Origin: TA-21 sp036557405
GTDB taxonomy: Archaea > Thermoproteota > Nitrososphaeria > Nitrososphaerales > Nitrososphaeraceae
Direction of reading: 5' to 3'
DNA length: 50,295 bases
Assembly: GCA_036557405.1 (NCBI GenBank)
Contig: DATBHO010000002.1
Location: forward strand, 1-50,295
Each line of letters opens with the position of its first letter. The stretch's first letter is position 1. Below are positions 19,117 through 27,898 of the stretch, piece after piece. The notes below the pieces were generated by a model, which was given only the letters and a program-made list of their open reading frames with translations, did not search any database and had not been told where the DNA came from. The position numbers were made by a program, and so were the translations under genes.

Positions 19117-19980
19117 ATGTTTAGGAGTTTATTATTTATACCTGGAAACAATGAGAGATTTTTAAAGAAATCAATTAAACTTCGTGCAGACGTACTATGC
19201 TTTGATTTAGAAGATTCAGTGCCCTCTAATGAAAAAGAATCTGCAAGAAATTTGGTTGCAGGGCTTATTGTATCTAGACAAAGAGACAATGATGCATTCA
19301 TTTATGTCAGAATCAATTCCTTCGATTCTGGTTTAGTTGATGGAGACCTCGAGCGAACAGTAGTGAATGGGTTGGATGGTATCGTTCTACCAAAAATTGG
19401 TACTAGTGAAGAGGTAACTCAAATTATTCACAAAATCGATGCGATTGTCTCTAAAAGGAAATTACCCTCAGGAATTCGAATAATACCATCTATAGAAACT
19501 GCGAAAGGAGTAGTAAATGCTGGTTCGATTGCCACATCCCACAAAAATGTTGTAGCGCTAGTTTTTGGTGTCTTCGATTACTTGTATGATATGAATATTG
19601 ATGTTGAATACGATGATTTTGTAAGCTACAATTATGCTCGGTCAAAGATTCCTGTCGATGCAAGAGCTGCAGGGATTGACGCCTTGGATGGCATATGGCA
19701 AAATGTAAATGATATTGATGGTTTGATTAAAGACGCAACCATTGCGAAAAAACTGGGTTATTCCGGCAAAACATTGATTCATCCGTCTCACATAAATCCT
19801 GTTCATGATATTTTTAGACCAACAAAAAAACAAATAGAATGGGCAAAGAAAGTATTAGCTGCATTACAAGATTCATTTGAAAAGGGAAGTGTGAGAGGTG
19901 CAAAATTATTAGAAGGTAAAATGATTGATGCTGTACATTATAAACAAGCAAAGGCCGTTATAAGCGCAGCAGAAAAATAA
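19117..19980 (+). CDS. HpcH/HpaI aldolase, citrate lyase beta (CitE-like)
   Basis: A TIM-barrel C-C lyase of the CitE/malyl-CoA lyase family, 287 residues. Diagnostic blocks: RSLLFIPGNNERF at the start, ADVLCFDLEDSVP with the metal-binding Glu-Asp, IRIIPSIETAKGV in mid-protein, VFGVFDYLYDMN, and GYSGKTLIHPSHINPVHDIF. Free-standing members split or form malyl-CoA, citramalyl-CoA or related esters in a Mg-dependent manner. Without citrate-lyase alpha/gamma subunits nearby, a CoA-ester lyase role is preferred. Probably co-transcribed with the upstream reductase. Confidence 0.85.
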   Translation: MFRSLLFIPGNNERFLKKSIKLRADVLCFDLEDSVPSNEKESARNLVAGLIVSRQRDNDAFIYVRINSFDSGLVDGDLERTVVNGLDGIVLPKIGTSEEVTQIIHKIDAIVSKRKLPSGIRIIPSIETAKGVVNAGSIATSHKNVVALVFGVFDYLYDMNIDVEYDDFVSYNYARSKIPVDARAAGIDALDGIWQNVNDIDGLIKDATIAKKLGYSGKTLIHPSHINPVHDIFRPTKKQIEWAKKVLAALQDSFEKGSVRGAKLLEGKMIDAVHYKQAKAVISAAEK

Positions 19981-20264
19981 GATTATTTCATAATTAAAGT
20001 GTTACTACCTATCGAATCTCCAATAAAACTATCTGTATCTGCATTTTATACATATAGTTGCTAATTTGTTTAATATCTCACAACAACCCTTCCGATCTGC
20101 ATCGGGACATAGAATAAAAAATGAAATTCAAAGTAAACCTAAGCGTCCAAGGTACGTGTAATATACTAATATTCAGGAGTAACAAGGTTAATCGACGCTT
20201 ATTAATGCATATTTCCTAAGTCTACTAATGACTAAAAAAAGTAAATACAAGAACAAATCAAATT

Positions 20265-20528
20265 TTGAAGAGAGGTCCACCTATATTGGTTAATTCACAT
20301 GAATGTCTAATGATTGCAAAAACTTGTAAATCAAATACCTCCACTGGGAAGGTCATTTATACGGTTGAGAGTCCCGATTCTATAATCTATTTGGGCAAAA
20401 AAGATATCCTGTTCAACCAATTGATTGCTTGTGAAAAGTTAATTGGTTATGCTAAGGATAACAGTGACCAAGAAGTAATCCGATCAGAAATTAATGAGTT
20501 AAAATTGATGTTGGATCATGTGTCATAG
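20265..20528 (+). CDS. Small hypothetical protein
   Basis: Not recognised. An 87-residue frame from TTG 20265; TTG 20286 (MVNSHECLMIAKT) is an alternative, with AGAGGT 10 bases before it. The product is a soluble alpha/beta mix with no motif: two Cys in the first 25 residues, an acidic-helical end (SEINELKLMLDHV). A downstream winged-helix gene lies 50 bases away on the same strand. Codon use is like its neighbours. Coding status moderately likely. Confidence 0.5.
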   Translation: MKRGPPILVNSHECLMIAKTCKSNTSTGKVIYTVESPDSIIYLGKKDILFNQLIACEKLIGYAKDNSDQEVIRSEINELKLMLDHVS

Positions 20529-20578
20529 ATTTCCATTGCATATGATATCTGATTAATCCACAGTTTAATTAGGGTCTG

Positions 20579-20938
20579 GTGATTCTATTATTAGAATATA
20601 ACCTATATACTGAGCAGCTCCAACCTAACATAGTGTCTAGTTCACAATCACATAGAGATAGAATTTACATAATTCGAGACATAATCATGAAACTTGTCGA
20701 ATATGGTCAGCTTAATCAAACTGCCTTGGTTAGTTTTTGTGGACTAAACTTAAAGAAACATAGATCGATATTTGACAAAATGGAGCTCAATGGTTTGATA
20801 ATTAGGACAGAAAAAAGTTTAGGAAAAAGAACTGTAACTGTTTATAGTGCAACCCAAAAGGGATTAGAATTTTGCAGAAGTATAATAGAGCCCTACGAAA
20901 AACTATTCCCGAGATCATTTGAGATAAATTCTAGTTAG
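20579..20938 (+). CDS. Winged-helix protein (ArnR1-like HTH_45)
   Basis: A 119-residue single winged helix of the kind very abundant in Thaumarchaeota. RDIIMKLVEYGQLNQTALVSFCGLNLKKHRSIFDKMELNGLII (about residues 31-74) is the HTH and recognition helix, followed by a wing and YSATQKGLEFCRSI. Resembles PF14947 (HTH_45). The TTG at 20579 yields a long N-terminus; a start nearer the HTH is possible. Probably a local transcription regulator with unknown targets. Confidence 0.75.
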   Translation: MILLLEYNLYTEQLQPNIVSSSQSHRDRIYIIRDIIMKLVEYGQLNQTALVSFCGLNLKKHRSIFDKMELNGLIIRTEKSLGKRTVTVYSATQKGLEFCRSIIEPYEKLFPRSFEINSS

Positions 20939-20992
20939 GACTGTTCTAACCCAAATTTAATGGATCAATATGACTTTCTTTTAAATCAAGAA

Positions 20993-21406
20993 TTAATCTT
21001 CGGAGTCTTCTGTGAAACCGAATTCTGACGCGATAGCCCTATGAATTTCTTCTTTATTGGCTATATAATTGTCGTACCTCTTGTTCCAAGTACTAATCAT
21101 CCGATATTGCCGAAATCCAGCAAATATCCAGATTGAAGATATAGCTATTACCAATCCAAGTAATATTATTAAAGCAAGTCCAAATTCATCCTCATTTTCA
21201 AGAATGGTAAAGAATGATGAGTGAGTTAATAAAAATATTGATAAAGCAATTGCGATTGGGGCCAATATCAAAGCTGAAATGGAGACACCTTTTAAGACAG
21301 TTCTAATTTTTGATATTTGTTCAATAAAACCGTCCACCAGACTCAAAATATCGGTGCTACTTGTTGTCATATTTCGCTTATCACTCGGGCGCGTTCCCAT
21401 AATCAA
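20993..21406 (-). CDS. Small membrane protein with two transmembrane helices
   Basis: Not recognised. 137 residues: a polar N-terminus (first 40), two hydrophobic helices at about 42-62 and 75-97 linked by a short acidic loop, then a charged C-terminal helix ending in an acidic tail (GFTEDSED). A second ATG at 21370 (MTTSSTD) is an alternative start. No catalytic motif. It stands alone on the minus strand. Confidence 0.65.
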   Translation of the reverse strand: MIMGTRPSDKRNMTTSSTDILSLVDGFIEQISKIRTVLKGVSISALILAPIAIALSIFLLTHSSFFTILENEDEFGLALIILLGLVIAISSIWIFAGFRQYRMISTWNKRYDNYIANKEEIHRAIASEFGFTEDSED

Positions 21407-21922
21407 CCCTACAATGAACTCTATTATTTATATTCTGGTTTGGCTCTTCTACGCTATGAATACGAATAACCTCATCTGGAGAATTAATATATTTTAATTT
21501 CTTAAACAATTTCAATGCCAACCGTGATTAAATGTTAATACTTTAATAGATGAAAAATTCTCAATCACTACGTTCTTGTAATTCGCTTTAAGATCGTTAA
21601 TAGAACACAATCTTCAACTAGTCCCTCCTATGGAATTAATGAACCTCAACTTCAATTTCACTGTTTATACTATCTATTTGCTTTATTAACTTAAGTTAAC
21701 AAAGTTCAATGAAGACCCATTTGGACATCAAAAAATGGAACTAGAATAGTCTTTTAATTTTACACGGAGAAAAAACAAAAATCTTTTAGAAATCTAATGA
21801 TTCACAGTTCACTCATGAAAATATGGGAATTTGAAATTTCAGAACAACGATTATTAATTATCTCATTTATATAGTACAACAATTATAAAGCAAAGAAAAT
21901 TATTTCTAAATCAGTCTTAACT
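21407..21922. other. Spacer upstream of the ClC gene
   Basis: A 516-base AT-rich stretch between divergent genes. No frame of interest, no tRNA and no obvious repeat. Several AT-rich patches near 21860-21900 can serve as the TATA box of the channel gene. Confidence 0.5.
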
Positions 21923-23833
21923 GTGAAAACCGATATTCCATACTATTCTCAAATAGTATCTATAATAGGAACGATAAGAGGTATGAAATGGAATTTGGAT
22001 TTTACTTATTTCAGAAAATGGATATTAATAGGAATTTCACTAGGTGTTATGGCGGGCCTTGGTGCGATTGGACTTTTTCTTTCGGTTGAATTTTTTACAG
22101 GTCTATTTCTTCAAGTAGGAACAGGATATTCTCCCCCTTTACCTGGTGGTTTCCAAGAATCCTATGGTTATGATCTATTTATTGAGAGACCCTGGCTATT
22201 ACCAGTGATTAGTGGTCTTGGAGGTCTACTAGTCGGTCTGATAACGACAAAGTTCTCACCAGAATCAGAAGGACATGGCACAGATGCTGTAATAGATGCC
22301 TATCATCACAAGAGCGGCAATATAAGAGCTCGAGTTCCTCTAGTCAAGGCTGTTGCCTCATCCATCACTATAGGAAGTGGAGGAAGTGGAGGAACTGAAG
22401 GTCCAGCGGGACAGATTGCAGCAGGCTTCGGATCACTAATCGGCAAACTATTCAAACTGGATGATGATGAACGCAGGATTGCAGTTGCTGCCGGACTCGG
22501 AGCTGGTATAGGAAGTATATTCAAAATTCCACTGGGAGGAGCTGTTTTTAGTGCGGAGGTTTTATATAGAAGAGATTTCGAAGTTAGAGCCTTAATACCC
22601 GGATTAGTAGCATCGGTAACGGGCTATACTGTTTTTGGATTCGTCTTTGGGTGGGATCGTCTATTCTCAATTCCTCTTGATCTTGTCAAATACACCAATC
22701 CGGCTTCACTCATTCTTTACTCTATTGTTGGCCTTGTTTCCGCTGGGGTTAGTATAGGATATGTGAGGATTTTTTACGTTATAACTGATTATTTTAGCAA
22801 AATTCGAATACCAAAATATCTCAAACCAGCCATAGGGGGCGTTCTCGTAGGGATGATTGGAATTGTATTTCCTCAAGTTTTGGGTACGTCATATGGATGG
22901 CTACAGATAGCGATTAACAAAGACTACACATTGCTGCCTCTATCAATACTTGGTGCTGTAATCGTATTCAAGATCTTGGCAACATCATTGACAATAGGAT
23001 CCGGTGGAAGCGCGGGTGTCTTTGGTCCTTCCATGGTAATAGGAGGATTTGTTGGTGCATTCATTGGTACAGCATTTCACTTGTTGGGATTGTTTACGTG
23101 GATTGATGTTTCTTCGGTAATCATCGTTGGAATGGTCTCATTCTTCGGAGCCACAGCAAAAACTCCAATCTCATCGATTATTATGGGAAGTGAATTAACA
23201 GGAGGTTATGCTCTTTTAGCGCCTATGATGTTAGCTACATTTGTTGCCTACATCATGTCCGGACAGCACAACTCAATATTCAGAAGTCAGGTATTAAGTA
23301 GGTCTGAATCACCCGCCCACAGAATGGAGTTTCAACGTCCAATACTTGGCGATCTATATGTAAAGGATGCAATTAGAGCAGCTAACAATAAATTATCAAA
23401 AGACGTATCGATCGAGGAAACTCTCCAATTAATGAACCGAAATAATAGCAAAATGATTCTAGTTGTTGACCAAGATGATGTGCTTGATGGTGTTGTATAC
23501 AGACATAAGCTATTCGAATTTCCAGAAGAATATCGAAAGTCTGTTAAACTGGAAAGTATTATGATAAAAGAACCGTTATTTGCCTACAATTCAGATTCAC
23601 TTCACAACGCACTTGTTAGACTTTCGTCAAATGACCTCCAAGAAATGCCCGTGTTATCAAATAAAGATAATAAGGTTATTGGAATAATTACTATCTCAGA
23701 TTTAGTAAAACTATATGACAAGGAAGTATCTAAGATAACTAAAGGTATGAATCAATCTAATCCCACACCTAAAAATGATGATACCATTAGCAGTGATCAT
23801 TTTAGGAGTAAGTCTTCTCACTCAGATCAATAG
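21923..23833 (+). CDS. ClC chloride channel/transporter with CBS domains
   Basis: A 636-residue ClC protein moving chloride (or another anion, possibly with proton exchange) across the membrane. Selectivity-filter motifs: EGHGTDAV near 116-122 (GSGIP position), GSGGTEGPAG with gating Glu159, and GSGGSAGVFGPSMVIGG (GxFxP). About ten to eleven membrane helices end near residue 450. Residues about 485-610 hold two CBS domains (VKDAIRAANNKLSKDVSIEETL and VKLESIMIKEP...), which bind adenine nucleotides and regulate gating. GTG start at 21923. Typical role: pH or osmotic balance. Monocistronic. Confidence 0.93.
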   Translation: MKTDIPYYSQIVSIIGTIRGMKWNLDFTYFRKWILIGISLGVMAGLGAIGLFLSVEFFTGLFLQVGTGYSPPLPGGFQESYGYDLFIERPWLLPVISGLGGLLVGLITTKFSPESEGHGTDAVIDAYHHKSGNIRARVPLVKAVASSITIGSGGSGGTEGPAGQIAAGFGSLIGKLFKLDDDERRIAVAAGLGAGIGSIFKIPLGGAVFSAEVLYRRDFEVRALIPGLVASVTGYTVFGFVFGWDRLFSIPLDLVKYTNPASLILYSIVGLVSAGVSIGYVRIFYVITDYFSKIRIPKYLKPAIGGVLVGMIGIVFPQVLGTSYGWLQIAINKDYTLLPLSILGAVIVFKILATSLTIGSGGSAGVFGPSMVIGGFVGAFIGTAFHLLGLFTWIDVSSVIIVGMVSFFGATAKTPISSIIMGSELTGGYALLAPMMLATFVAYIMSGQHNSIFRSQVLSRSESPAHRMEFQRPILGDLYVKDAIRAANNKLSKDVSIEETLQLMNRNNSKMILVVDQDDVLDGVVYRHKLFEFPEEYRKSVKLESIMIKEPLFAYNSDSLHNALVRLSSNDLQEMPVLSNKDNKVIGIITISDLVKLYDKEVSKITKGMNQSNPTPKNDDTISSDHFRSKSSHSDQ

Positions 23834-24092
23834 AACTATATCTCAGTACTTTCTCTAGTGTAAAGAATAGATTGAAAGGGGTATGGAATAATGGGATTTT
23901 CATTATGTTAAATAAAAATTAATAAGATTGAGATAATCAATAGGATAGATTTACTAATTATACTTTTATTTTCACTAGTTAGTTCATCAAATAATCATAA
24001 TGTATCAATTTCTATATTCTGTGGCCAGTGCACCAGTAGCACTATAATTTGGTGAAATATTTTTATTACGTACGGAATTCTTGATTGATACT

Positions 24093-24701
24093 TTGTTTAC
24101 TGGTATCGTAGAGGGTACAGGAATTGTCAAATCAATAGTCAAAATAAAGGATACAAAGAGGACAGCAGATAATACTATCGGAATTGATCTAGGAAAACTA
24201 AGTCAAGGCTTACAAGTAGGGGCGAGTGTAAGTGTCAACGGTACATGTCTTACAGCAACAAAGATTTTAAAAACTACAGCATTTTTTGAAGTAGTAAAAG
24301 AAACCATGAAAAGAACATCTTTAGGTATGCTAAAAGTTGGAGAGCATGTCAATTTGGAGAGAAGTCTAAAGATAAGCGATAGGATCGAAGGACATATGGT
24401 TTTGGGCCATATTGATGACGTAGGAAGAATTGAGGATGTTGTAAAAATACCTGCTGAAACAAAGATATTGATAAAGGTGAGTAAAGACATTACAAAATTT
24501 CTGGTACCGAAAGGATCCGTTGCATTAGACGGCATAAGTTTTACCATTGTCGATGTTTGGAAGAACAAATTTTCGATAGCTCTGGTTCCTCATACTCTGG
24601 ACGTTACTACGTTCAAAAATAAACATAAAGGCGACATGGTTAACATTGAGATTGATATTTTAAGCAAATATGTTGCAAAATTTCTACCACATTATTTGTA
24701 A
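24093..24701 (+). CDS. ribE: Riboflavin synthase, two-domain type
   Basis: Dismutates two 6,7-dimethyl-8-ribityllumazine molecules to riboflavin. The chain has the internal duplication of the bacterial enzyme: FTGIVEGTGIV at the N-terminus and GHIDDVGRI at the start of the second barrel. The frame opens at TTG 24081, but TTG 24093 gives the canonical MFTGIVEG start. Many Euryarchaeota use an unrelated lumazine-synthase-like enzyme instead. First gene of a six-gene operon on the plus strand; an AT-rich box about 30 bases upstream is the likely promoter. Confidence 0.93.
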   Translation: MFTGIVEGTGIVKSIVKIKDTKRTADNTIGIDLGKLSQGLQVGASVSVNGTCLTATKILKTTAFFEVVKETMKRTSLGMLKVGEHVNLERSLKISDRIEGHMVLGHIDDVGRIEDVVKIPAETKILIKVSKDITKFLVPKGSVALDGISFTIVDVWKNKFSIALVPHTLDVTTFKNKHKGDMVNIEIDILSKYVAKFLPHYL

Positions 24702-24742
24702 TTACCAAGAATTCAGTAAACTATATAATAGTAGTTAACACT

Positions 24743-25432
24743 TTGGAGCACGTGTCGTTAGTTCAGGATGCAGTCAGGGCCCTTAGCAATGGGAAATTTA
24801 TCTTGATTCACGATAGTGAATCAAGAGAAAACGAAGTTGATATGGTTAAGGGCGCTCAGTATATCAATCCACAAGATATAGCGACTATGCGAAATGATGC
24901 CGGTGGTCTTATTTGCCTAGCTATATCCGGTGAAATTGCCTCAAAGTTGAAGTTAATATTTATGCATGATTTACTACTATATGCTTCCAAAAATAATCCT
25001 TCGTTATCAAAAATGGTAAATTCAATTGCCCCATATGGTGACCGACCTTCATTTTCTATTACTGTTAACCATGTTGATACTTTTACAGGAATAACTGATA
25101 TAGATAGAGCACTTACGATTACAAAGATGGCCGAAATATGCTCTGACATAGATAATTTTGGAAAATATGAATTTTTTAAAAAATTCCGATCTCCTGGCCA
25201 CGTACCAATATTAATTGCTGCAAAGAAATTGTTAAAAGAGAGAACTGGCCATACCGAACTATCTGTCCAACTAATGAGACTGGCAAATTTAATTCCAACA
25301 GTCGTTATTTGTGAAATGCTGGATTCAGATACAGGAGGTGCCTTAACGGTTAACAAAGCAATAGAATATTCCGCAAGGTATAAAATTCCACTAGTTGAAT
25401 CTCTTCAGATAAAACAAATCAGTGTGAATTGA
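24743..25432 (+). CDS. ribB: 3,4-dihydroxy-2-butanone 4-phosphate synthase
   Basis: Converts ribulose 5-phosphate to the four-carbon unit used by lumazine synthase. The 229-residue protein contains the acidic metal-binding loop DSESRENEVDMV (about 25-36), TMRNDAGGLICLA, the conserved HVDTFTGITDIDRALTI, FRSPGHVPILIA, and GHTELSVQLMRLA. It is the stand-alone form with no fused GTP cyclohydrolase II. TTG start at 24743, 41 bases after ribE. Confidence 0.95.
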   Translation: MEHVSLVQDAVRALSNGKFILIHDSESRENEVDMVKGAQYINPQDIATMRNDAGGLICLAISGEIASKLKLIFMHDLLLYASKNNPSLSKMVNSIAPYGDRPSFSITVNHVDTFTGITDIDRALTITKMAEICSDIDNFGKYEFFKKFRSPGHVPILIAAKKLLKERTGHTELSVQLMRLANLIPTVVICEMLDSDTGGALTVNKAIEYSARYKIPLVESLQIKQISVN

Positions 25433-25439
25433 GTATAAT

Positions 25440-25880
25440 TTGAGAAAAATAAGATTAGCTATAGTCGTAGCTGAATTTAACCAAGAGATTACTAATAAAA
25501 TGCTTAATACGGCCAAAAACCATGCAAAAAATTTAAACATCCATGTAAAAAAGATAATCCATGTTCCAGGAACTTTTGATATGCCTTTAATAGTTGATAA
25601 ACTTCTTCAAAGTGAACAAATAGATGCAGTCGTCACGCTAGGTGCAGTAATAAAGGGAGAAACAGGACATGATCTAGTTATAGCTAATAACACTGCAAGA
25701 TTACTATCCGATATCTCTTTAAAATATCAAAAACCTGTTACACTTGGCATTACAGGCCCTGACATGACAGTAAAACAAGCAAAGAACAGAGTCATTGCTG
25801 CTCCCAAAATGGCAGTTGAAGCAGCTTATAAAATGGTAACGAGATTAAGAGAGCTCGACGATATAAAAGGGAATGTATAG
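25440..25880 (+). CDS. ribH: 6,7-dimethyl-8-ribityllumazine synthase
   Basis: Condenses the butanone phosphate with 5-amino-6-ribitylaminouracil. The 146-residue protein shows VVAEFNQEIT, VPGTFDMPLIVDKLL, VTLGAVIKGETGHDLVI with the conserved active-site His, and TLGITGPDMTVKQAKNR (where LGVLT is usual). Short archaeal-type length, probably forming pentamers or icosahedra. TTG start, 7 bases after ribB and 6 before gch3. Confidence 0.95.
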   Translation: MRKIRLAIVVAEFNQEITNKMLNTAKNHAKNLNIHVKKIIHVPGTFDMPLIVDKLLQSEQIDAVVTLGAVIKGETGHDLVIANNTARLLSDISLKYQKPVTLGITGPDMTVKQAKNRVIAAPKMAVEAAYKMVTRLRELDDIKGNV

Positions 25881-25886
25881 CTATAA

Positions 25887-26675
25887 TTGACAATTCAAAT
25901 CACCATTATAAAGATAGAAGATTATGGTCCATGGACCTTAAAGTTGGGAAGCGATAGAGAAGCACAACTACAAATATTTCAATCAAATTTATATTCCGAA
26001 TTACAAAAAATGTTCTCTAAAAGAGATGCTATAGTTTATTTTAATAGATTTGATGAGTTAATTGCGATCACTAATGGATTATCTTTGGAGGGCCATCTTT
26101 CGATTGAGCAGGAAATTAATGACATACATAAAGACCTAAACATATCAATGTCTGTTGGAACAGCCGAAACCCCACTAGATGCAAATATTGCAGCATATCA
26201 ATCACGTAAAAATAATAATTTGCTAGATAAAAGCAGACTGATATATGCTAATGATCAAGTTCGATCGATATATAATAATTCAAACAAATTATCTTCAGAA
26301 TTGTTCGCTCAGATTATACATCTCGATATAGATAATTCTACTAAAGTTAGTAACATCCTGTCTCCATATGAGATTACAACAAGAATAATGAAAATGCTTT
26401 CCAGTCTTATTGAATTATTCATTGAGCAAAAATCCATGACTTTTTTTCTTGGAGGTGACAACTTTATGGTTATCTCTAATACATTAACAAAAGATAAAAT
26501 TTCTCTAATAATTAGTAAAATCTACGAAAGTCAAAATATCAAATTAAATTGCGGGATTGGGACAGCAGCTACTGGTAGAAAAGCAGTACAAGCTGCCACA
26601 GAAGCCTTGGATACAATTCGTAGTTTAAGAGATCAAGGGATAACACAGCCCATGTTTGAAATAAAATGGATCTAA
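25887..26675 (+). CDS. gch3: GTP cyclohydrolase III (ArfA)
   Basis: Archaeal first enzyme of flavin synthesis: opens GTP to the formamidopyrimidine FAPy, retaining the formyl group. 262 residues with the MJ0145-type pattern: QITIIKIEDYGPWTLKLGSDREAQLQ at the start, VYFNRFDELIAITNGL, MSVGTAETPLDANIAA, IIHLDIDN (metal-binding Asp residues) and FFLGGDNFMVIS (GGDEF-like palm). The product still needs deformylation and deamination. TTG start at 25887. Its stop overlaps the start of the amidohydrolase by 10 bases, so the two are translationally linked. Confidence 0.93.
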   Translation: MTIQITIIKIEDYGPWTLKLGSDREAQLQIFQSNLYSELQKMFSKRDAIVYFNRFDELIAITNGLSLEGHLSIEQEINDIHKDLNISMSVGTAETPLDANIAAYQSRKNNNLLDKSRLIYANDQVRSIYNNSNKLSSELFAQIIHLDIDNSTKVSNILSPYEITTRIMKMLSSLIELFIEQKSMTFFLGGDNFMVISNTLTKDKISLIISKIYESQNIKLNCGIGTAATGRKAVQAATEALDTIRSLRDQGITQPMFEIKWI

Positions 26676-27898
26676 TACTAAAGAACATTAGTTTATTTTT
26701 TGGAGAAAATCTAGATTACATAGATAATGGGTACATAATTATTAAAAGTGGAAGAATTAAGCGTGTTGGTAGCGGAGACTATGAAGGAAAAGATGACGGA
26801 CCGATCTATGACGGAGAAGGCATTCTTGCATGCCCGGGATTTGTTAATGCTCATACTCATATAGGTGATTCTATTGGCAAGGATATAGGTATTGAATCAT
26901 CATTTGAGAGTAGAATTCATCCAATTCATGGTATCAAAAATAAGATTTTACAAAAGAGTGATACAAAACATCTAATCAAGTTTATGAGAAGTTCCGCGAT
27001 ATCTATGATGAGAAATGGTATTGCAGTATTTGCAGATTTCAGAGAAGGAGGACTACAAGGAATAGATCAAATTAAAGAGGCTACCTCAGGATTATCTATA
27101 AAAAGTATAGTATTAGGTAGACCGGAACACTACTATGATATATCGCGGGATTTTTACAAAAATCCGAAATTTGCCCGGGATGTAATAGGACTAATTCGTA
27201 ATATTCTGAAATTCGCAGATGGGTTGGGAATCAGTGGAGCAAACGAAAATACTGACGGTTCACTAAACCAGTATAGGGAAATAATTCAAAAAAAATCTTT
27301 GAAAAAAAAATACCTAATAGGAATTCATAGCTCTGAATCACCAGAGTCGGAAAAAAAATCAATGACCATTACTGGGAAAAGCGAAGTGCAGAGGATAATC
27401 GCAAACCTTTTACCAAATTTTATCGTTCATTTAACAAATGCGTCTGATGCGGATATCAAACTTGTTGCAAAGAAAAAAATTGGAGTTGTTGTTTGTCCAA
27501 GAGCAAATGGTACCTTGGGAGTTGGAATACCCAAGATAGCAAAGATGTTAAACTTTGGATGTTGTATCGGGATTGGAACAGATAACATTATGATTAACTC
27601 GCCAGATATGTTTCGTGAATTAGATTTCATTTGGAAACTAAATAGATCACTGTCGTATAATCCAATTTCTGCAAGGGAAATACTAAAAATGGCGACTGTA
27701 AATGGAGGAAAAATCCTGGGTATTAATTCTGGGGCCATAATGGCCGGTTGGGCTGCAGATATTATTTTTATCGACAAAAATAATTTGGATATTTCACCAA
27801 TGCATGACCCTCATACTTCTATATTGCATAGAGCAAATACAAACGCGATACTAAATGTCATGATAGATGGTAAGTTTGTAGACGGAGATGTAATTTAA
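26666..27898 (+). CDS. Amidohydrolase-superfamily protein inside the riboflavin operon
   Basis: A 410-residue metal-dependent hydrolase of the amidohydrolase (ATZ/TRZ, cytosine/guanine-deaminase-like) class. Ligand pattern: HTH at 63-65, HSSE with His221 and Glu224, His255 (IVHLTNAS) and Asp306 (GTDNIM). HxH-HxxE-H-D is the mononuclear deaminase arrangement, where Glu shuttles protons. A small N-terminal beta domain (LILKNISLFFGE...) and C-terminal GWAADIIFIDKNNL complete the fold. It overlaps gch3 by 10 bases and abuts arfC with no gap, so it should act between them. By pathway logic it is a candidate for deamination of the ribitylaminopyrimidine phosphate, or less likely FAPy deformylation; this is inference. 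Confidence 0.88.
   Translation: MDLILKNISLFFGENLDYIDNGYIIIKSGRIKRVGSGDYEGKDDGPIYDGEGILACPGFVNAHTHIGDSIGKDIGIESSFESRIHPIHGIKNKILQKSDTKHLIKFMRSSAISMMRNGIAVFADFREGGLQGIDQIKEATSGLSIKSIVLGRPEHYYDISRDFYKNPKFARDVIGLIRNILKFADGLGISGANENTDGSLNQYREIIQKKSLKKKYLIGIHSSESPESEKKSMTITGKSEVQRIIANLLPNFIVHLTNASDADIKLVAKKKIGVVVCPRANGTLGVGIPKIAKMLNFGCCIGIGTDNIMINSPDMFRELDFIWKLNRSLSYNPISAREILKMATVNGGKILGINSGAIMAGWAADIIFIDKNNLDISPMHDPHTSILHRANTNAILNVMIDGKFVDGDVI

Noticed and set aside
24856..25356. 166-codon minus-strand ORF
   Set aside because: Antisense to ribB, which has all family motifs.
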